64,000 bases of DNA. Source: Amorphus coralli DSM 19760 (lineage in GTDB: Bacteria; Pseudomonadota; Alphaproteobacteria; Rhizobiales; Amorphaceae). Under the pieces are notes generated by a model, which worked only from the letters and a program-made list of their open reading frames with translations, made no database searches and had not been told where the DNA came from. The translations under genes were made by a program, and so were the position numbers. The stretch spans positions 1-64,000 of the forward strand of contig NZ_KB894572.1 in the NCBI RefSeq assembly GCF_000374525.1, in the 5' to 3' direction. Positions 1-9,444 of this stretch are shown here, piece by piece; the first letter of the stretch is position 1, and each line of letters begins with the position of its first letter.

Positions 1-82
1 GGCACCGGTTTTCCGTCCGGCTTTGCGACCAAAGAAAGCAAAGCCAGGAAAAGTGGGCACCGGTTTTCCGTCCGGCTTTGCG
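1..82. repeat. R1 hairpin repeat, one truncated and one full copy
   Basis: A complete R1 unit lies at 38-82, and the right half of another at 1-27 is cut by the window edge. The unit opens with GCAAAGCC and closes with GGCTTTGC, a perfect 8-bp stem. Inside it, GGAAAA pairs with TTTTCC. The same unit occurs in tandem at 23244-23345, and a variant with different stem bases occurs at 16711-16877. It resembles short intergenic palindromes that I recall from many Hyphomicrobiales genomes. No gene is visible here. Confidence 0.85.
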
Positions 83-87
83 ACCTC

Positions 88-210
88 AAAAAGTCAGGCC
101 GCGCCCGCGCAGCCGATGCGCGACGCGCATTCGGCGTGAGCGGAAGGAAAACCGACCGCGCAAGCGAACCCGGCGCGAGGGGAAAGGCGGGAGCGGAATG
201 CCGCCCCTGA
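88..210 (-). repeat. degenerate R2 end modules
   Basis: This stretch holds at least two partial copies of the R2 end motif: one ending in TTCGGCGTGAGCGG near 140, and one ending in CCGGCGCGAGGGG near 183. Both have the same orientation as the complete R2 copy that follows. They look like eroded or stacked fragments of the repeat downstream of the decarboxylase gene. No coding potential is evident. Confidence 0.55.
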
Positions 211-288
211 ACCAGCGCGCGACCGCGCGCCGGCGCCCCTGCGCCGCCCACCCGGAGCCGGTGAGCGTAAGCGTACCCGGCGTGAGGG
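211..288 (-). repeat. R2 repeat, short form, downstream of adc
   Basis: Short R2 copy. One end is the hairpin GCGCGC-GACC-GCGCGC. The other end is the conserved CGGAGCCGGTG...CGGCGTGAGG block. On the strand of the decarboxylase gene it starts about 16 nt after the stop codon and reads CCTCACGCCG first, as do the other four copies behind their genes. See the copies at 16882, 23743, 24331 and 37802. Confidence 0.8.
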
Positions 289-303
289 ATAAAGAGTCCC
301 CCC

Positions 304-1047
304 CTACGCCAGGTAGTCGTGCACCACCTCGCCGAGGCCCAGCGTCAGGTCCGACAGGATGTGGGTGCCGCCGAGCACCTCGACCACCGGCAGCTTGGCC
401 ACCGGCGCCAGCGCGTGGTGGAACAGCTCGATGGCCGCCGGTCCCGTCCAGGCGCCTTTGAAGGTGATGTCGGTCATGTGGTAGCGCACCAGCTCGCAGA
501 CGCGCGCGGTGCCGTCCACGTGCGGCACGATCTTCAGAAGGAAGTTCGGCGCCGTCAGCGACGGCATGACGACGTCCTCGGCGAGGTCGGCGTGCTTGTA
601 GCCCATGGTCGCGGTGCAGACGCGGACGGGGCCGAAGTCCAGCGTGCCGACCAGCGTTTCCTTGGCCACCGTCATCTTCGGGTGGGCGTATTTCTTCGGA
701 AAGCCCCACAGCTCGCGGCCGCCCAGGATCGGCGGGCCGTCGTCGAGATACATGGAGTGGACGTAGGCGCCCTTTTCGCCCTTGTAGGTGACCGGGATCA
801 CCTGGCCGGACTCCGTGTAGTCGCCGAAGCCGTTGGAATCCGGCATGCGGATGAACTCGTATTTCACGATCGGGTCGTCGCTCACCTCCAGCGGTGCCGG
901 GACCACGGCGGCCAGCGCTTCCGGGTCGGTGCGATAGGTGACGATGAAGAATTCGCGGTTGGTGAAGCGGTAGGGGCCCTTGGGGAAGGCGGGCGAGGTG
1001 AAGGGCATCGCGTAGGCGTTGGCCTTGATGGTCGCTTCGTCGATCAT
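304..1047 (-). CDS. adc: acetoacetate decarboxylase
   Basis: Predicted to convert acetoacetate to acetone and CO2 through a Schiff base in the cytoplasm. The 247-residue length is normal for the family. The catalytic segment [11 protein letters not shown] (about residues 110-120) has the paired lysines of the family, Lys118 being the likely Schiff-base residue. The start ATG at 1047 gives the normal N-terminus. It lies 151 bp downstream of a patatin lipase on the same strand. In rhizobia, adc and this patatin type are often neighbours in a ketone-body or polyhydroxybutyrate breakdown locus, so a role in acetoacetate disposal is likely. Related family members act on other beta-keto acids, so exact substrate specificity is not proven. 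Confidence 0.93.
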   Translation of the reverse strand: MIDEATIKANAYAMPFTSPAFPKGPYRFTNREFFIVTYRTDPEALAAVVPAPLEVSDDPIVKYEFIRMPDSNGFGDYTESGQVIPVTYKGEKGAYVHSMYLDDGPPILGGRELWGFPKKYAHPKMTVAKETLVGTLDFGPVRVCTATMGYKHADLAEDVVMPSLTAPNFLLKIVPHVDGTARVCELVRYHMTDITFKGAWTGPAAIELFHHALAPVAKLPVVEVLGGTHILSDLTLGLGEVVHDYLA

Positions 1048-1198
1048 GTCGGGTCTCCGCTGACAGGGACGGCAGGCTTGGGAAGGGTCGGGAGGTCGAG
1101 AGGTCGGGCGTCGGGCCGCTCGCAGGCGCGGCGCGGGCGCCGGCCGGTGCCATGAAAAACCGCCGCCGGTCGGGCCGGGCGGCGGCTTTGCGCGTGTC

Positions 1199-2374
1199 TC
1201 AGTCTTCCGCGTCGCGGTCGACGTCGTGGGTGACGAAGCCCACTTCCGGGTCCGGCGGCGCGAACCAGTCGGCGTGGCGCAGCGTGCGACGCATCGCCGA
1301 GGCGCCGGCCTGCCAGTGGTCGACCATGGTGTTGCGCGAGAACTCGTAGTCCTTGAAAGCCTGGTCGTAGAGCTTGCGCCGGTAGATCAGGTGGAAGACG
1401 TTGACGCTGGCCTTCAGGCCGAACGTCTTGAGCCGCTTCACCTCCGGCGTGTCGTGCATCTCTTCCGGCAGGTTGTCCAGGAGCTTGCCCACCGCCTGGC
1501 GGGCCTCCTGCATGCGCCGGAACATATTGGTGTTCAGGCGGGTCCGGCTGGAGAAGCGGATGTCCTTCTCGCGCTCCGAGACGTCCTGCAGGGTGCGCGG
1601 CCGCGGGCCCCGGGCGGAGAACAGGTCCACCTGGAACACCAGCGTGCCGTCATACTGGCCGGAATCGATGATGTAGGAGAGCGGCGTGTTGGAGACGAGA
1701 CCGCCGTCCCAGTAGAGCTCGCCCTCGATCTCCACCGGCGGGAAGCCCGGCGGCAGCGCGCCTGACGCCATGATGTGCTCGGGGCCGATCTTGCGGTAGG
1801 CGCTGTCGAAATAGGTGAAGTTGCCCGAGCGCACGTTCACCGCGCCCACCGAAAGCCGCATCGGGCCGTCGTTGATGCGGTCGAAGTCGACCAGCTCCTC
1901 CAGCGTCGTCTTCAGCGGCGCCGTATCGTAGAAGCTCATCGCTGCCGATGACCCGGCTGGCTGCATCATCGGCGGCGGAAAGCGCGGCGCGAAGAAGCCG
2001 GGCACGCCGAAGGTCATCACCGCCATGGAGGCGGCCTGGTTGTAGGCGGCGCGGATGTCGTCGCCGTCGGGAATGTGCGGCCAGTGCACCCGGCTGGTTA
2101 CCCGCTCCCAGAATTCGCGCATCCGTTCCACGCGCTTCTCCGGCGGGTTGCCGGCGATCAGCGCGGAGTTGATGGCGCCGATGGAGATGCCGGCCACCCA
2201 GTCGATGGTGATGTCGGCCTCGTGCAGCACCTCCGCCACGCCGGCCTGGTAGGAGCCCAGCGCACCGCCGCCCTGCAGGACCAGGGCGGTGGTGTTGTAG
2301 TGCTTGTCGATCTCCCTGCGGCACTCGGCGAACGGCTCGCCCGAGGCCATCTCTTCCTTGTCCGGATCCAGCAT
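1199..2374 (-). CDS. patatin-like phospholipase (DUF3734 type)
   Basis: A 391-residue cytosolic or peripheral serine acyl hydrolase with a Ser-Asp dyad. Visible motifs are the glycine-rich oxyanion loop [12 protein letters not shown] (residues 34-45), the nucleophile elbow GISIG with Ser64, and the catalytic DGG with Asp223 ([11 protein letters not shown]). The C-terminal 130 or so residues match the extra domain found in proteobacterial patatins of this class. It precedes adc on the minus strand and may be co-transcribed with it. In rhizobia such genes sit with 3-hydroxybutyrate and acetoacetate genes, suggesting lipid or PHB turnover; that role is inferred. It diverges from the acyl-CoA ligase at 2666. 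Confidence 0.9.
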   Translation of the reverse strand: MLDPDKEEMASGEPFAECRREIDKHYNTTALVLQGGGALGSYQAGVAEVLHEADITIDWVAGISIGAINSALIAGNPPEKRVERMREFWERVTSRVHWPHIPDGDDIRAAYNQAASMAVMTFGVPGFFAPRFPPPMMQPAGSSAAMSFYDTAPLKTTLEELVDFDRINDGPMRLSVGAVNVRSGNFTYFDSAYRKIGPEHIMASGALPPGFPPVEIEGELYWDGGLVSNTPLSYIIDSGQYDGTLVFQVDLFSARGPRPRTLQDVSEREKDIRFSSRTRLNTNMFRRMQEARQAVGKLLDNLPEEMHDTPEVKRLKTFGLKASVNVFHLIYRRKLYDQAFKDYEFSRNTMVDHWQAGASAMRRTLRHADWFAPPDPEVGFVTHDVDRDAED

Positions 2375-2665
2375 TCTCGAAATTCCCCTTTGCGGCTTTC
2401 GAGGTTCGGTCGGCGCGCGCCCGCGTCACCGGGCGACCTTAGTCGCTCCGGTTGCGGCGAGAAAGGGTGTTTTGCGGTGCAGCATGAGCCGGCCGCACGG
2501 ATTGCGCGCGGTGCCGGTGGCGCGTCCCTGATAGCTGTTACTACCAGCGGTTTTCCGCCTCTTGATTTGCTCGTTCTCGTCGGCTTCACTCGATTCAACC
2601 AGAACAGGATCCGGAATCAGTCGGCACGAGACCGGCGGGCGGGTCGCCAGAGGGTGGAACGGCGG
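2375..2665. other. divergent intergenic region
   Basis: 291 bp separating the patatin gene (-) from the acyl-CoA ligase (+). It should hold promoters for both directions, but I could not pick clear -35/-10 pairs. An open frame runs through it upstream of the ligase start, but the family N-terminus only begins at 2666. Confidence 0.4.
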
Positions 2666-4657
2666 ATGGAGGGAGCGGTCGCGGCCGCAGCCGATGCCTT
2701 TGACACGTTGCCGAAGCTGTTGCTTCGCAATGCGCGCGACCGCGGCGGCAAGCCGGCGATCCGCGAAAAGAGCTTCGGAATCTGGCAGACATGGACGTGG
2801 GCGGAGGTGCTGGACGAGGTGCGCCGCGCCTCCATCGGCCTGGAGGAACTCGGCCTGAAGCGCGGTGACCGGGTTGCCGTCGTCGGGCAGAACCGGCCGC
2901 GCCTCTACTGGACCTTCGCCGCCGTCCAGGCTTTCGGCGGCGTGCCCATCCCCGTCTATGCCGATTCCGTCGCCGAGGAGATGGCCTTCGTCCTCGATCA
3001 TGCCGAGGTGAAGGCGGCCGTCTGCGAGGACCAGGAGCAGGTCGACAAGGTCCTGTCCATCGCCGACCAGGTCCATTCCATCGAGCTCGTGATCTACGAC
3101 GAGCCGCGCGGCCTGCGCGACTACGACCATACCCGGCTGAAGAGCTTCGAGGACGTGCAGGCCGTCGCCGACCAGGCGATCGGGCGGCGGCCCGAGCTGG
3201 TGGGGGCCTGGGAGGCGGAGATCGCGCGCGGCCGCGGCGGCGACCTCGCCGTCATGCTCTACACCTCCGGCACCACGGGCCAGCCCAAGGGCGTGATGCT
3301 GACCCACGACAACCTGGTGATATCGGCGCGCAATGCCAACGCCTTCGACCGCTTCACCGACCGCGAGGAGGTCATCGCCTACCTGCCGCTCGCCTGGGTC
3401 GGCGACCACATGTTCTCCTACGCCCAGAGTTACGAGGCCGGCTACTGCGTGTGCTGTCCGGAGAGCCCGGAGACGGTCAACGACGACCGCCGCGAGATCG
3501 CCCCCACCTACTTTTTCGCCCCGCCGCGGGTCTACGAGACGCTGCTCACCGCCATCATGGTGCGCATGGAGGATGCCAGCGCCCTAAAGCGGCGCATGTT
3601 CCACTGGCTGATGGGCCACGCCCGCAAGGTCGGCGAGCCGATCCTCGACGGCAAGCGCGTCGGCTTCGGCGACCGGCTCCTCTACGCGCTCGGCGATTTC
3701 CTGGTCTACGGCCCGCTGAAGAACCGGATGGGCTTCACGAAGATCCGCGTCGCCTACACGGCCGGCGAGGCCATCGGCCCGGAGATCTTCCGCTTCTACC
3801 GCTCGCTCGGCATGAACCTGAAGCAGCTCTACGGGCAGACCGAGGCGAGCGTCTACATCACCATGCAGCCCGACGGCACCATCGATGCCGATACCGTCGG
3901 CACGCCGCCGCCGGGGGTGGAGGTCAAGATCGCCGAGAGCGGCGAGGTCATGTTCCGCTCGCCCGGCGTCTTCCAGGCCTACTACAAGAACGACGAGGCG
4001 ACCCGGACCACCAAGACCGAGGAGGGCTGGGTCCACACGGGCGATGCCGGCATCTTCACGCCCGAGGGCCAGCTCAAGATCATCGACCGGGCCAAGGACG
4101 TCGGCCGTCTCTCCGACGGCAGCCTGTTCGCGCCGAAATATATCGAGAACAAGCTCAAGTTCTTCCCCAACGTGAAGGAGGCCGTCGCCTTCGGCCACGA
4201 GCGCGACTGCGTCGCCGTCTTCCTCAACATCGACCTGATCGCCGTGGGCAGCTGGGCGGAGCGCAACAACGTTTCCTATGCCAGCTACCAGGAGCTCGCC
4301 GCGCTGCCGCGCATCTACGAGATGATGGCCGCCCACGTGGCCGAGGTGAACCGCTCGCTTGCCGCCGAGCCGATGATGGCGGCGGCCCAGATCAAGCGCT
4401 TCCTGGTGCTGCACAAGGAGCTCGACGCCGACGACGGCGAGCTGACCCGCACCCAGAAGGTGCGCCGCCGCTTCATCGCCGAGCGCTACCAGCCGCTGAT
4501 CGAGGCGCTCTACGACGGCTCGAGCGAGAAGTTCGTCGCGACCGAGGTGGTCTTCGAGGACGGCCGCAAGGGCCTGATCGAGGCGACGGTCCGGATCGAG
4601 GACGCGGAAACCTTCCCGGCGGCGGGCGAACGCCCGCTGTCGGAGGCGGCGGAGTAG
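2666..4657 (+). CDS. long-chain acyl-CoA synthetase (AMP-forming)
   Basis: A 663-residue ANL-superfamily ligase, expected to activate a carboxylic acid as acyl-AMP and then acyl-CoA. The P-loop YTSGTTGQPKGV is at residues 199-210, LYGQTEAS marks the A5 motif, HTGDAG marks A7, and the lysine-containing C-terminal part is present. I chose ATG 2666 because homology to the family begins there; an upstream GTG at 2654 is possible. The stop lies 9 nt before livG, so it leads a LIV-type ABC transporter operon. Together with the second ligase-like gene at 11492 this suggests that the transported substrate is an organic acid that is thioesterified on entry. The real substrate cannot be read from the sequence. 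Confidence 0.9.
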   Translation: MEGAVAAAADAFDTLPKLLLRNARDRGGKPAIREKSFGIWQTWTWAEVLDEVRRASIGLEELGLKRGDRVAVVGQNRPRLYWTFAAVQAFGGVPIPVYADSVAEEMAFVLDHAEVKAAVCEDQEQVDKVLSIADQVHSIELVIYDEPRGLRDYDHTRLKSFEDVQAVADQAIGRRPELVGAWEAEIARGRGGDLAVMLYTSGTTGQPKGVMLTHDNLVISARNANAFDRFTDREEVIAYLPLAWVGDHMFSYAQSYEAGYCVCCPESPETVNDDRREIAPTYFFAPPRVYETLLTAIMVRMEDASALKRRMFHWLMGHARKVGEPILDGKRVGFGDRLLYALGDFLVYGPLKNRMGFTKIRVAYTAGEAIGPEIFRFYRSLGMNLKQLYGQTEASVYITMQPDGTIDADTVGTPPPGVEVKIAESGEVMFRSPGVFQAYYKNDEATRTTKTEEGWVHTGDAGIFTPEGQLKIIDRAKDVGRLSDGSLFAPKYIENKLKFFPNVKEAVAFGHERDCVAVFLNIDLIAVGSWAERNNVSYASYQELAALPRIYEMMAAHVAEVNRSLAAEPMMAAAQIKRFLVLHKELDADDGELTRTQKVRRRFIAERYQPLIEALYDGSSEKFVATEVVFEDGRKGLIEATVRIEDAETFPAAGERPLSEAAE

Positions 4658-4666
4658 GAGGGGGCG

Positions 4667-5488
4667 ATGGTGGCCATGGTCGACAGCCCCGCCGATGTCC
4701 GGCCGGACGGCGCCGAGGCGCCGGTCCTGCTGGCGGTTCAAAACGTCTCGCTCGCCTTCGGCGGGGTGAAGGCGATCTCCGACATCTCCTTCGACATCCG
4801 CGAGGGCGAGATCCGCGCCATCATCGGCCCGAACGGCGCCGGCAAGACGTCGATGCTCAACGTCATCAACGGCTTCTACCATCCCCAGGAAGGCACCATC
4901 ACCTTCCAGGGCAAGGTGCGCCGGCGCATGCGCCCCTACGAGGCGGCGCGCTCCGGCATCGCCCGCACCTTCCAGAACGTCGCGCTGTTCCGCGGCATGA
5001 CCACCCTCGACAACATCATGTCGGGGCGCACCCTGATGATGCGGAAGAACTTCTTCTGGCAGGCGCTCCGCCTCGGCCCGGCGCTCAATGAGGAGATCGA
5101 GCACCGCCGCCGGGTGGAGGAGATCATCGACTTCCTGGAGATCGAGCACATCCGCAAGACGCCCGTCGGCAAGCTGCCCTACGGCCTGCAGAAGCGGGTC
5201 GAGCTCGGCCGGGCGCTCGCCATGGAGCCGCGGCTTCTGCTGCTCGACGAGCCGATGGCCGGCATGAACCTGGAGGAGAAGGAGGACATGTCCCGCTTCA
5301 TCCTCGACGTGAACCAGCAGTTCGGTACGACCATCGCGCTGATCGAGCACGACATGGGCGTCGTCATGGACATCTCCGACCGGGTGGTGGTGCTCGACTA
5401 CGGCAAGAAGATCGGCGACGGGCCGCCGGACGTGGTGCGCGCCAACCAGGACGTCATCGACGCCTATCTGGGAGTGCCGCACGAATGA
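4667..5488 (+). CDS. livG: LIV-type ABC transporter ATP-binding protein LivG
   Basis: A 273-residue ATPase with Walker A GPNGAGKT (residues 54-61), Q-loop near RTFQNVALF, the LivG-style signature LPYGLQKRVELGRAL, Walker B LLLLDEPMAGMN and the H-loop ALIEHDMGVV. An N-terminal extension of about 20 residues precedes the ATPase fold. A strong AGGAGGGGG ribosome-binding site lies just upstream of ATG 4667. It is the second gene of the operon, followed by the two permease genes. It should energise import through LivH/LivM together with LivF (10597). Confidence 0.94.
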   Translation: MVAMVDSPADVRPDGAEAPVLLAVQNVSLAFGGVKAISDISFDIREGEIRAIIGPNGAGKTSMLNVINGFYHPQEGTITFQGKVRRRMRPYEAARSGIARTFQNVALFRGMTTLDNIMSGRTLMMRKNFFWQALRLGPALNEEIEHRRRVEEIIDFLEIEHIRKTPVGKLPYGLQKRVELGRALAMEPRLLLLDEPMAGMNLEEKEDMSRFILDVNQQFGTTIALIEHDMGVVMDISDRVVVLDYGKKIGDGPPDVVRANQDVIDAYLGVPHE

Positions 5489-5536
5489 CGGGGCGCGTGG
5501 TTGTGGCCGACGCCGGCCGGGGGAGGGGCTGAGCCG

Positions 5537-6493
5537 ATGGAAACCCTCTATCTGGTCCTCATCGACCCGTTCGTTCAGATGGTTCAGGCGCCGGACTTCT
5601 TCCTGCAGGTGCTTTGGGAAGGCTTTGTCTCCGGGGTGCTCTACGCGCTGATCGCGCTGGGCTTCGTGCTGATCTTCAAGGCATCCGGCGTGCTCAATTT
5701 CGCGCAGGGCATCATGGTGGTGTTCGCCGCCCTGTCGCTGGTCGGGCTGACCGCGCTTGGCGTGCCGGCGCTACTCTCCCTGGTGCTGTGTATCGGCATA
5801 ATGTTCGTGCTGGCCGTGGGCGTGGAACGCATGGTGCTGCGGCCGCTGGTCAACCAGCCCGACATCATCCTCTTCATGGCGACGATCGGGCTCACCTACT
5901 TCCTCATCGGCCTCGGCGAGCTGATCTTCGGCGGCGAACCGAAGACCATGGTCACCGAACAGCTGTTGCTGCCCACCGGATCGTCCGACCTCGATGTCAT
6001 GGGCGGCTTCCTGATCCTCCAGCACATCGACATCGCGGCTGCCGTCATCGCCATCGTCATGGTGGCGGCGCTGGGGTTCTTCTTCTCCAAGACGCGGATC
6101 GGCCGGGCGCTGCGGGCCGTCGCAGACGACCACCAGGCGGCGCTCTCCGTCGGCATCTCGCTCAACCAGATCTGGGTCATCGTCTGGTTCGCCGCCGGCA
6201 TCGTGGCGCTGGTCACCGGCATCATGTGGGGGGCGCGCTCCGACGTCTCCTTCGCCCTGCAGATCGTCGCCTTCAAGGCGCTGCCGGTCATCATCCTCGG
6301 CGGGCTCACCTCCATCCCCGGCGCCATCGTCGGCGGGCTGGTGATCGGCATCGGCGAGAAGCTCGGCGAGATCTACTGGGGCCCGCTGGTGGGCGGCGGC
6401 ATCGAGAGCTGGCTCGCCTACATCATCGCGCTGGCGTTCCTCCTGGTCCGTCCGCAAGGTCTCTTCGGTGAACGCATCATCGAAAGGATCTGA
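5537..6493 (+). CDS. livH: LIV-type ABC transporter permease LivH
   Basis: A 318-residue polytopic membrane protein with the classical LivH N-terminal segment GVLYALIALGFVLIFKASG and the conserved NFAQG and PGAIVGG motifs. I moved the start from 5501 to ATG 5537 because GGGAGGGG lies just upstream and the protein then begins in the usual place. The stop is 3 nt before the VOC gene. It forms the transmembrane channel with LivM. Confidence 0.93.
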   Translation: METLYLVLIDPFVQMVQAPDFFLQVLWEGFVSGVLYALIALGFVLIFKASGVLNFAQGIMVVFAALSLVGLTALGVPALLSLVLCIGIMFVLAVGVERMVLRPLVNQPDIILFMATIGLTYFLIGLGELIFGGEPKTMVTEQLLLPTGSSDLDVMGGFLILQHIDIAAAVIAIVMVAALGFFFSKTRIGRALRAVADDHQAALSVGISLNQIWVIVWFAAGIVALVTGIMWGARSDVSFALQIVAFKALPVIILGGLTSIPGAIVGGLVIGIGEKLGEIYWGPLVGGGIESWLAYIIALAFLLVRPQGLFGERIIERI

Positions 6494-6496
6494 GCC

Positions 6497-6877
6497 ATGA
6501 CACACAAGAGCCAGCTCGGCGGTCTCGTCATCGACTGCAACGCGGAGGACATCGGCCCGGCAACCGCCTTCTGGTCGGCCGCGCTGGGCATCGAGGGCAC
6601 CGTCGATCCCGACGGCAAGTACGCCCAGTTCGCCGGCAGCGCCGGTGGCCTGGAACTCCTCGTTCAGTCCGTTGACCACGCCCCGCGGGTCCATCTCGAT
6701 CTCGTCAGCGACGACATCGAGGCCGAGGCCGCCCGGCTGGAGCGCCATGGCGCGAAGCGGATCGAGGCCGTGAAGCGCTGGATCGTCATGGAGGCCCCGA
6801 CCGGCCACCGGTTCTGCATCGTGGAGAAGGCGAGCGCCGACATGGGCGCCGACGCCGCAACCTGGGACGGGGACTGA
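6497..6877 (+). CDS. VOC / glyoxalase-like domain protein
   Basis: A 126-residue single-domain protein with the beta-alpha-beta-beta-beta folds of the vicinal oxygen chelate superfamily (PF18029-like glyoxalase domain). The first module starts LGGLVIDCNAED; the second contains RVHLDLVSDDIEAEAARL and ends with TGHRFCIVEK. Members can be dioxygenases, isomerases or binding proteins, so no reaction is assigned. It sits between livH and livM, and its TGA overlaps the livM ATG by one base, so it is translated with the transporter. An enzyme inside the permease gene pair is unusual and suggests it acts on the imported compound. Confidence 0.8.
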   Translation: MTHKSQLGGLVIDCNAEDIGPATAFWSAALGIEGTVDPDGKYAQFAGSAGGLELLVQSVDHAPRVHLDLVSDDIEAEAARLERHGAKRIEAVKRWIVMEAPTGHRFCIVEKASADMGADAATWDGD

Positions 6878-7953
6878 TGTTCTATCGCGAGGCCGGCCAG
6901 TACAAGACGAGCTACGCCGCCGACATGGCGGTGTTCCCGATCCGGCAGGACCGGATCGGCATCGCCGTGATCCTGGCCGTCGCCTTCGTGGGGATCCCGC
7001 TCTTCGCCAGCGACTTCCTGCTGACCTCGATCATGATCCCGTTCCTGATCTTCGCCCTCGCGACGATCGGGCTGAACATCCTGACCGGCTATTGCGGCCA
7101 GCTGTCGCTCGGCACCGGCGCCTTCATGGGGGTCGGCGCCTATGCCTGCTACAAGCTCACGTCCTACTTCCCCGACACCAACATCCTCGTGTGGATCGTC
7201 GCCTCCGGCTTCTTTTCCGCCGCCGTCGGCGTGGTGTTCGGCCTGCCGAGCCTCAGGATCAAGGGCTTCTATCTGGCGGTGGCGACGCTGGCTGCCCAGT
7301 TCTTTCTCGAGTGGGCCTTCATCCGCATTCCCTGGCTCTACAACGCCAACGCCTCGGGCGCGATCGAGGTGGCCAGCCGCACCGGTTTCGGCATCACGCT
7401 GACGGGGCCGGCGGCCGGGGCGCTGCCGCGCTATTTCGCGGTGCTGGCCATCGTGGTGGTGATGACGTGGATCGCCTCCAACCTCCTGCGCGGGCGCATC
7501 GGTCGGTCCTTCATGATGATCCGCGACATGGACATCGCCGCCGAACTCATCGGCGTGCGGCCGCTGCACACCAAGCTCCTCGCCTTCGCCGTCTCCTCCT
7601 TCTACTGCGGCGTGGCGGGCGCGATGATGGTCTTCTTCTGGCTGGGCGCGGCGGAGCCGTCTGCCTTCTCCATTAACCTGTCCTTCCAGATCCTGTTCAT
7701 GGTGATCCTCGGCGGTCTTGGCAGCCTGATCGGCTGCTTCATGGGCGCCGCCTTCATCTGGATCCTGCCGGTGGTGATCCGGATGGTACCGGAGGTGCTG
7801 GGCCTCAGCGTCGAGGCGGCCACCGTGGAGCACGTCAACTTCGTGATCGTCGGCGCGCTTATCATCGCCATCCTGATCGTCGAGCCGCACGGGCTGGCGC
7901 GCATGTGGCAAATCCTCAAGCAGAAGCTGCGCGTCTGGCCGTTCCCGTATTGA
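6877..7953 (+). CDS. livM: LIV-type ABC transporter permease LivM
   Basis: A 358-residue membrane permease with several hydrophobic helices and family motifs such as GLNILTGYCGQLSLGTGAFM, RIKGFYLAVATLAAQ and the EAA-like loop AAELIGVRPLHTKLLAFAVS. It has a short hydrophilic N-terminal extension before the first helix. The start overlaps the stop of the VOC gene (TGATG). It partners LivH in the inner membrane. Confidence 0.94.
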   Translation: MFYREAGQYKTSYAADMAVFPIRQDRIGIAVILAVAFVGIPLFASDFLLTSIMIPFLIFALATIGLNILTGYCGQLSLGTGAFMGVGAYACYKLTSYFPDTNILVWIVASGFFSAAVGVVFGLPSLRIKGFYLAVATLAAQFFLEWAFIRIPWLYNANASGAIEVASRTGFGITLTGPAAGALPRYFAVLAIVVVMTWIASNLLRGRIGRSFMMIRDMDIAAELIGVRPLHTKLLAFAVSSFYCGVAGAMMVFFWLGAAEPSAFSINLSFQILFMVILGGLGSLIGCFMGAAFIWILPVVIRMVPEVLGLSVEAATVEHVNFVIVGALIIAILIVEPHGLARMWQILKQKLRVWPFPY

Positions 7954-7969
7954 GGGATTTTCAAGGAAA

Positions 7970-7993
7970 TCCGGCCCCGCCAGCCGGGCCGGA
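7970..7993. terminator. hairpin behind livM (weak or attenuator)
   Basis: TCCGGCCC pairs perfectly with GGGCCGGA around an 8-nt loop, 17 nt after the livM stop. No T-run follows, so it may be an mRNA-stabilising or processing hairpin between the permease and binding-protein parts of the operon rather than a full terminator. Such a hairpin would help explain separate, higher expression of the binding protein. Confidence 0.5.
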
Positions 7994-8008
7994 GCCGACA
8001 ACGTCGGC
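7994..8008. promoter_or_regulatory. palindrome next to the binding-protein promoter
   Basis: GCCGAC-AAC-GTCGGC is a perfect 6-bp inverted repeat ending one base before the candidate -35 box TTGCAA. Its location suits an operator. No regulator gene is adjacent, so its partner is unknown. Confidence 0.4.
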
Positions 8009-8036
8009 TTGCAAAGGCTGGTGCCGCACTTAAGAT
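8009..8036 (+). promoter_or_regulatory. candidate sigma70 promoter for the binding-protein gene
   Basis: TTGCAA (8009-8014) and TAAGAT (8031-8036) are separated by 16 bp and lie about 75 bp upstream of the binding-protein ATG. The match to the sigma70 consensus is fair. It would allow internal initiation in the operon. Confidence 0.45.
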
Positions 8037-8109
8037 CGGCCATACGGAACCGTCAAAGAGTTCCAGCCGAAAACAGCCTGCGGATCACCCCGCAGCAGGG
8101 AGGAACAGG

Positions 8110-9444
8110 ATGACTTCAACCAGGACCGCGCTCGCCGGAATGGCGATCGCTGCCGTTGCCTTTACCGGGCTCGCCACACCGGCCGCCCAGGCCCAGGATG
8201 GCGAGCTCTTCATTCCGCTGCTCACCTACCGCACCGGCCCGTTCGCCGGCTCCGGCATCCCCATCGCCGACGGCATGCGCGACTATCTCACCATGCTGAA
8301 CGAGCGCGACGGCGGCATCGGCGGCGTCAAAATCCGCGTCGAGGAGTGCGAGACCGGCTACAACACCCAGAAGGGTGTCGAGTGCTACGAGAGCACCAAG
8401 AGCCAGAACCCGCTCATCTACAACCCGTACTCCACCGGCATCACCCTGCAGCTGATCCCGAAGGCGTCGGTGGACCAGATCCCGGTCCTGTCGATGGCCT
8501 ACGGCCTGTCGGCGGCAGCCGACGGCAAGCTCTTCCCCTGGGTGTTCAATCCGCCGGACACCTACTGGGACGGCGCCTCCGCCGCCATCAAGTACATTGC
8601 CCAGCAGGAGGGCGGCGATCTCTCCAACCTCAAGGGCAAGAAGATCGGCTACATTTTCCTCGACGCCGGCTACGGCCGCGAGCCGATCCCGCTCCTGGAG
8701 CAGTTCGCCAAGGACTACGGCTTTACCCTCACCCAGTATCCGGTCCCGGCCGACCAGATGCAGAACCAGTCGTCGCAGTGGCTGAACGTGCGCCGCGACC
8801 GGCCCGACTACATGATCATGTGGGGCTGGGGTGCCATGAACCCGACGGCGGTGAAGGAAGCCGCCAAGATCCGCTACCCGATGGACAAGTTCATCGGCGT
8901 GTGGTGGTCGGGCGGCGAGGACGACGCCCGTCCCGCCGGTGACGGCGCGAAGGGCTTCAAGACCCTCAACTTCAACGGCGTGGGCCAGGACTTCCCTGCG
9001 ATCCAGGACATCATCACCCATGTGGTGGACAAGGATCTCAGCCAGGTGTCCGACACCTCGCGCGTTGGCGAGAACCTCTACAACCGCGGCGTCATGAACT
9101 CCTTCCTGATGGCCGAGGCGATCCGCACGGCCCAGGAGATGACCGGCAAGACCGTCATCGACGCCACCGACATGCGGGCCGGGATGGAGAATCTCGACAT
9201 CACGGCGGAGCGTCTCAAGGAGGCGGGCATGGAAGGCTTCATGGCCCCGCTGAAGCTCTCCTGCGAGGACCACTCCGGCGAGAACGATGTCTACGTCCAG
9301 CAGTGGGACGGCGAGACCTGGCAGAAGGTCTCCGACTGGTTCGCGCCCATGAAGGACGTGGTCCGGCCGATGCTGGTCAAGGCTGCGGAGGAATATGTCG
9401 CCTCCAACCAGCCGTGGCCGGAGCGCAAGGAGCCGTGCAACTGA
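8110..9444 (+). CDS. periplasmic substrate-binding protein of the LIV-type transporter
   Basis: A 444-residue exported protein. Residues 1-29 form a Sec signal peptide (hydrophobic core after TSTRTALAG, cleavage likely after AQA). The mature part is a type I periplasmic binding fold beginning FIPLLTYRTGPFAGSGIPIADG. A GGAGGAACAGG ribosome-binding site precedes the ATG. Members of this subgroup in similar operons bind hydrophobic carboxylates rather than leucine. The long length and the neighbouring CoA ligases favour an organic-acid ligand, but this is inference. Confidence 0.92.
   Translation: MTSTRTALAGMAIAAVAFTGLATPAAQAQDGELFIPLLTYRTGPFAGSGIPIADGMRDYLTMLNERDGGIGGVKIRVEECETGYNTQKGVECYESTKSQNPLIYNPYSTGITLQLIPKASVDQIPVLSMAYGLSAAADGKLFPWVFNPPDTYWDGASAAIKYIAQQEGGDLSNLKGKKIGYIFLDAGYGREPIPLLEQFAKDYGFTLTQYPVPADQMQNQSSQWLNVRRDRPDYMIMWGWGAMNPTAVKEAAKIRYPMDKFIGVWWSGGEDDARPAGDGAKGFKTLNFNGVGQDFPAIQDIITHVVDKDLSQVSDTSRVGENLYNRGVMNSFLMAEAIRTAQEMTGKTVIDATDMRAGMENLDITAERLKEAGMEGFMAPLKLSCEDHSGENDVYVQQWDGETWQKVSDWFAPMKDVVRPMLVKAAEEYVASNQPWPERKEPCN

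Noticed and set aside
3584-5482. 632-codon minus-strand frame
   Set aside because: It is opposite the acyl-CoA ligase and livG, both with intact motifs; composition is typical of a shadow frame.
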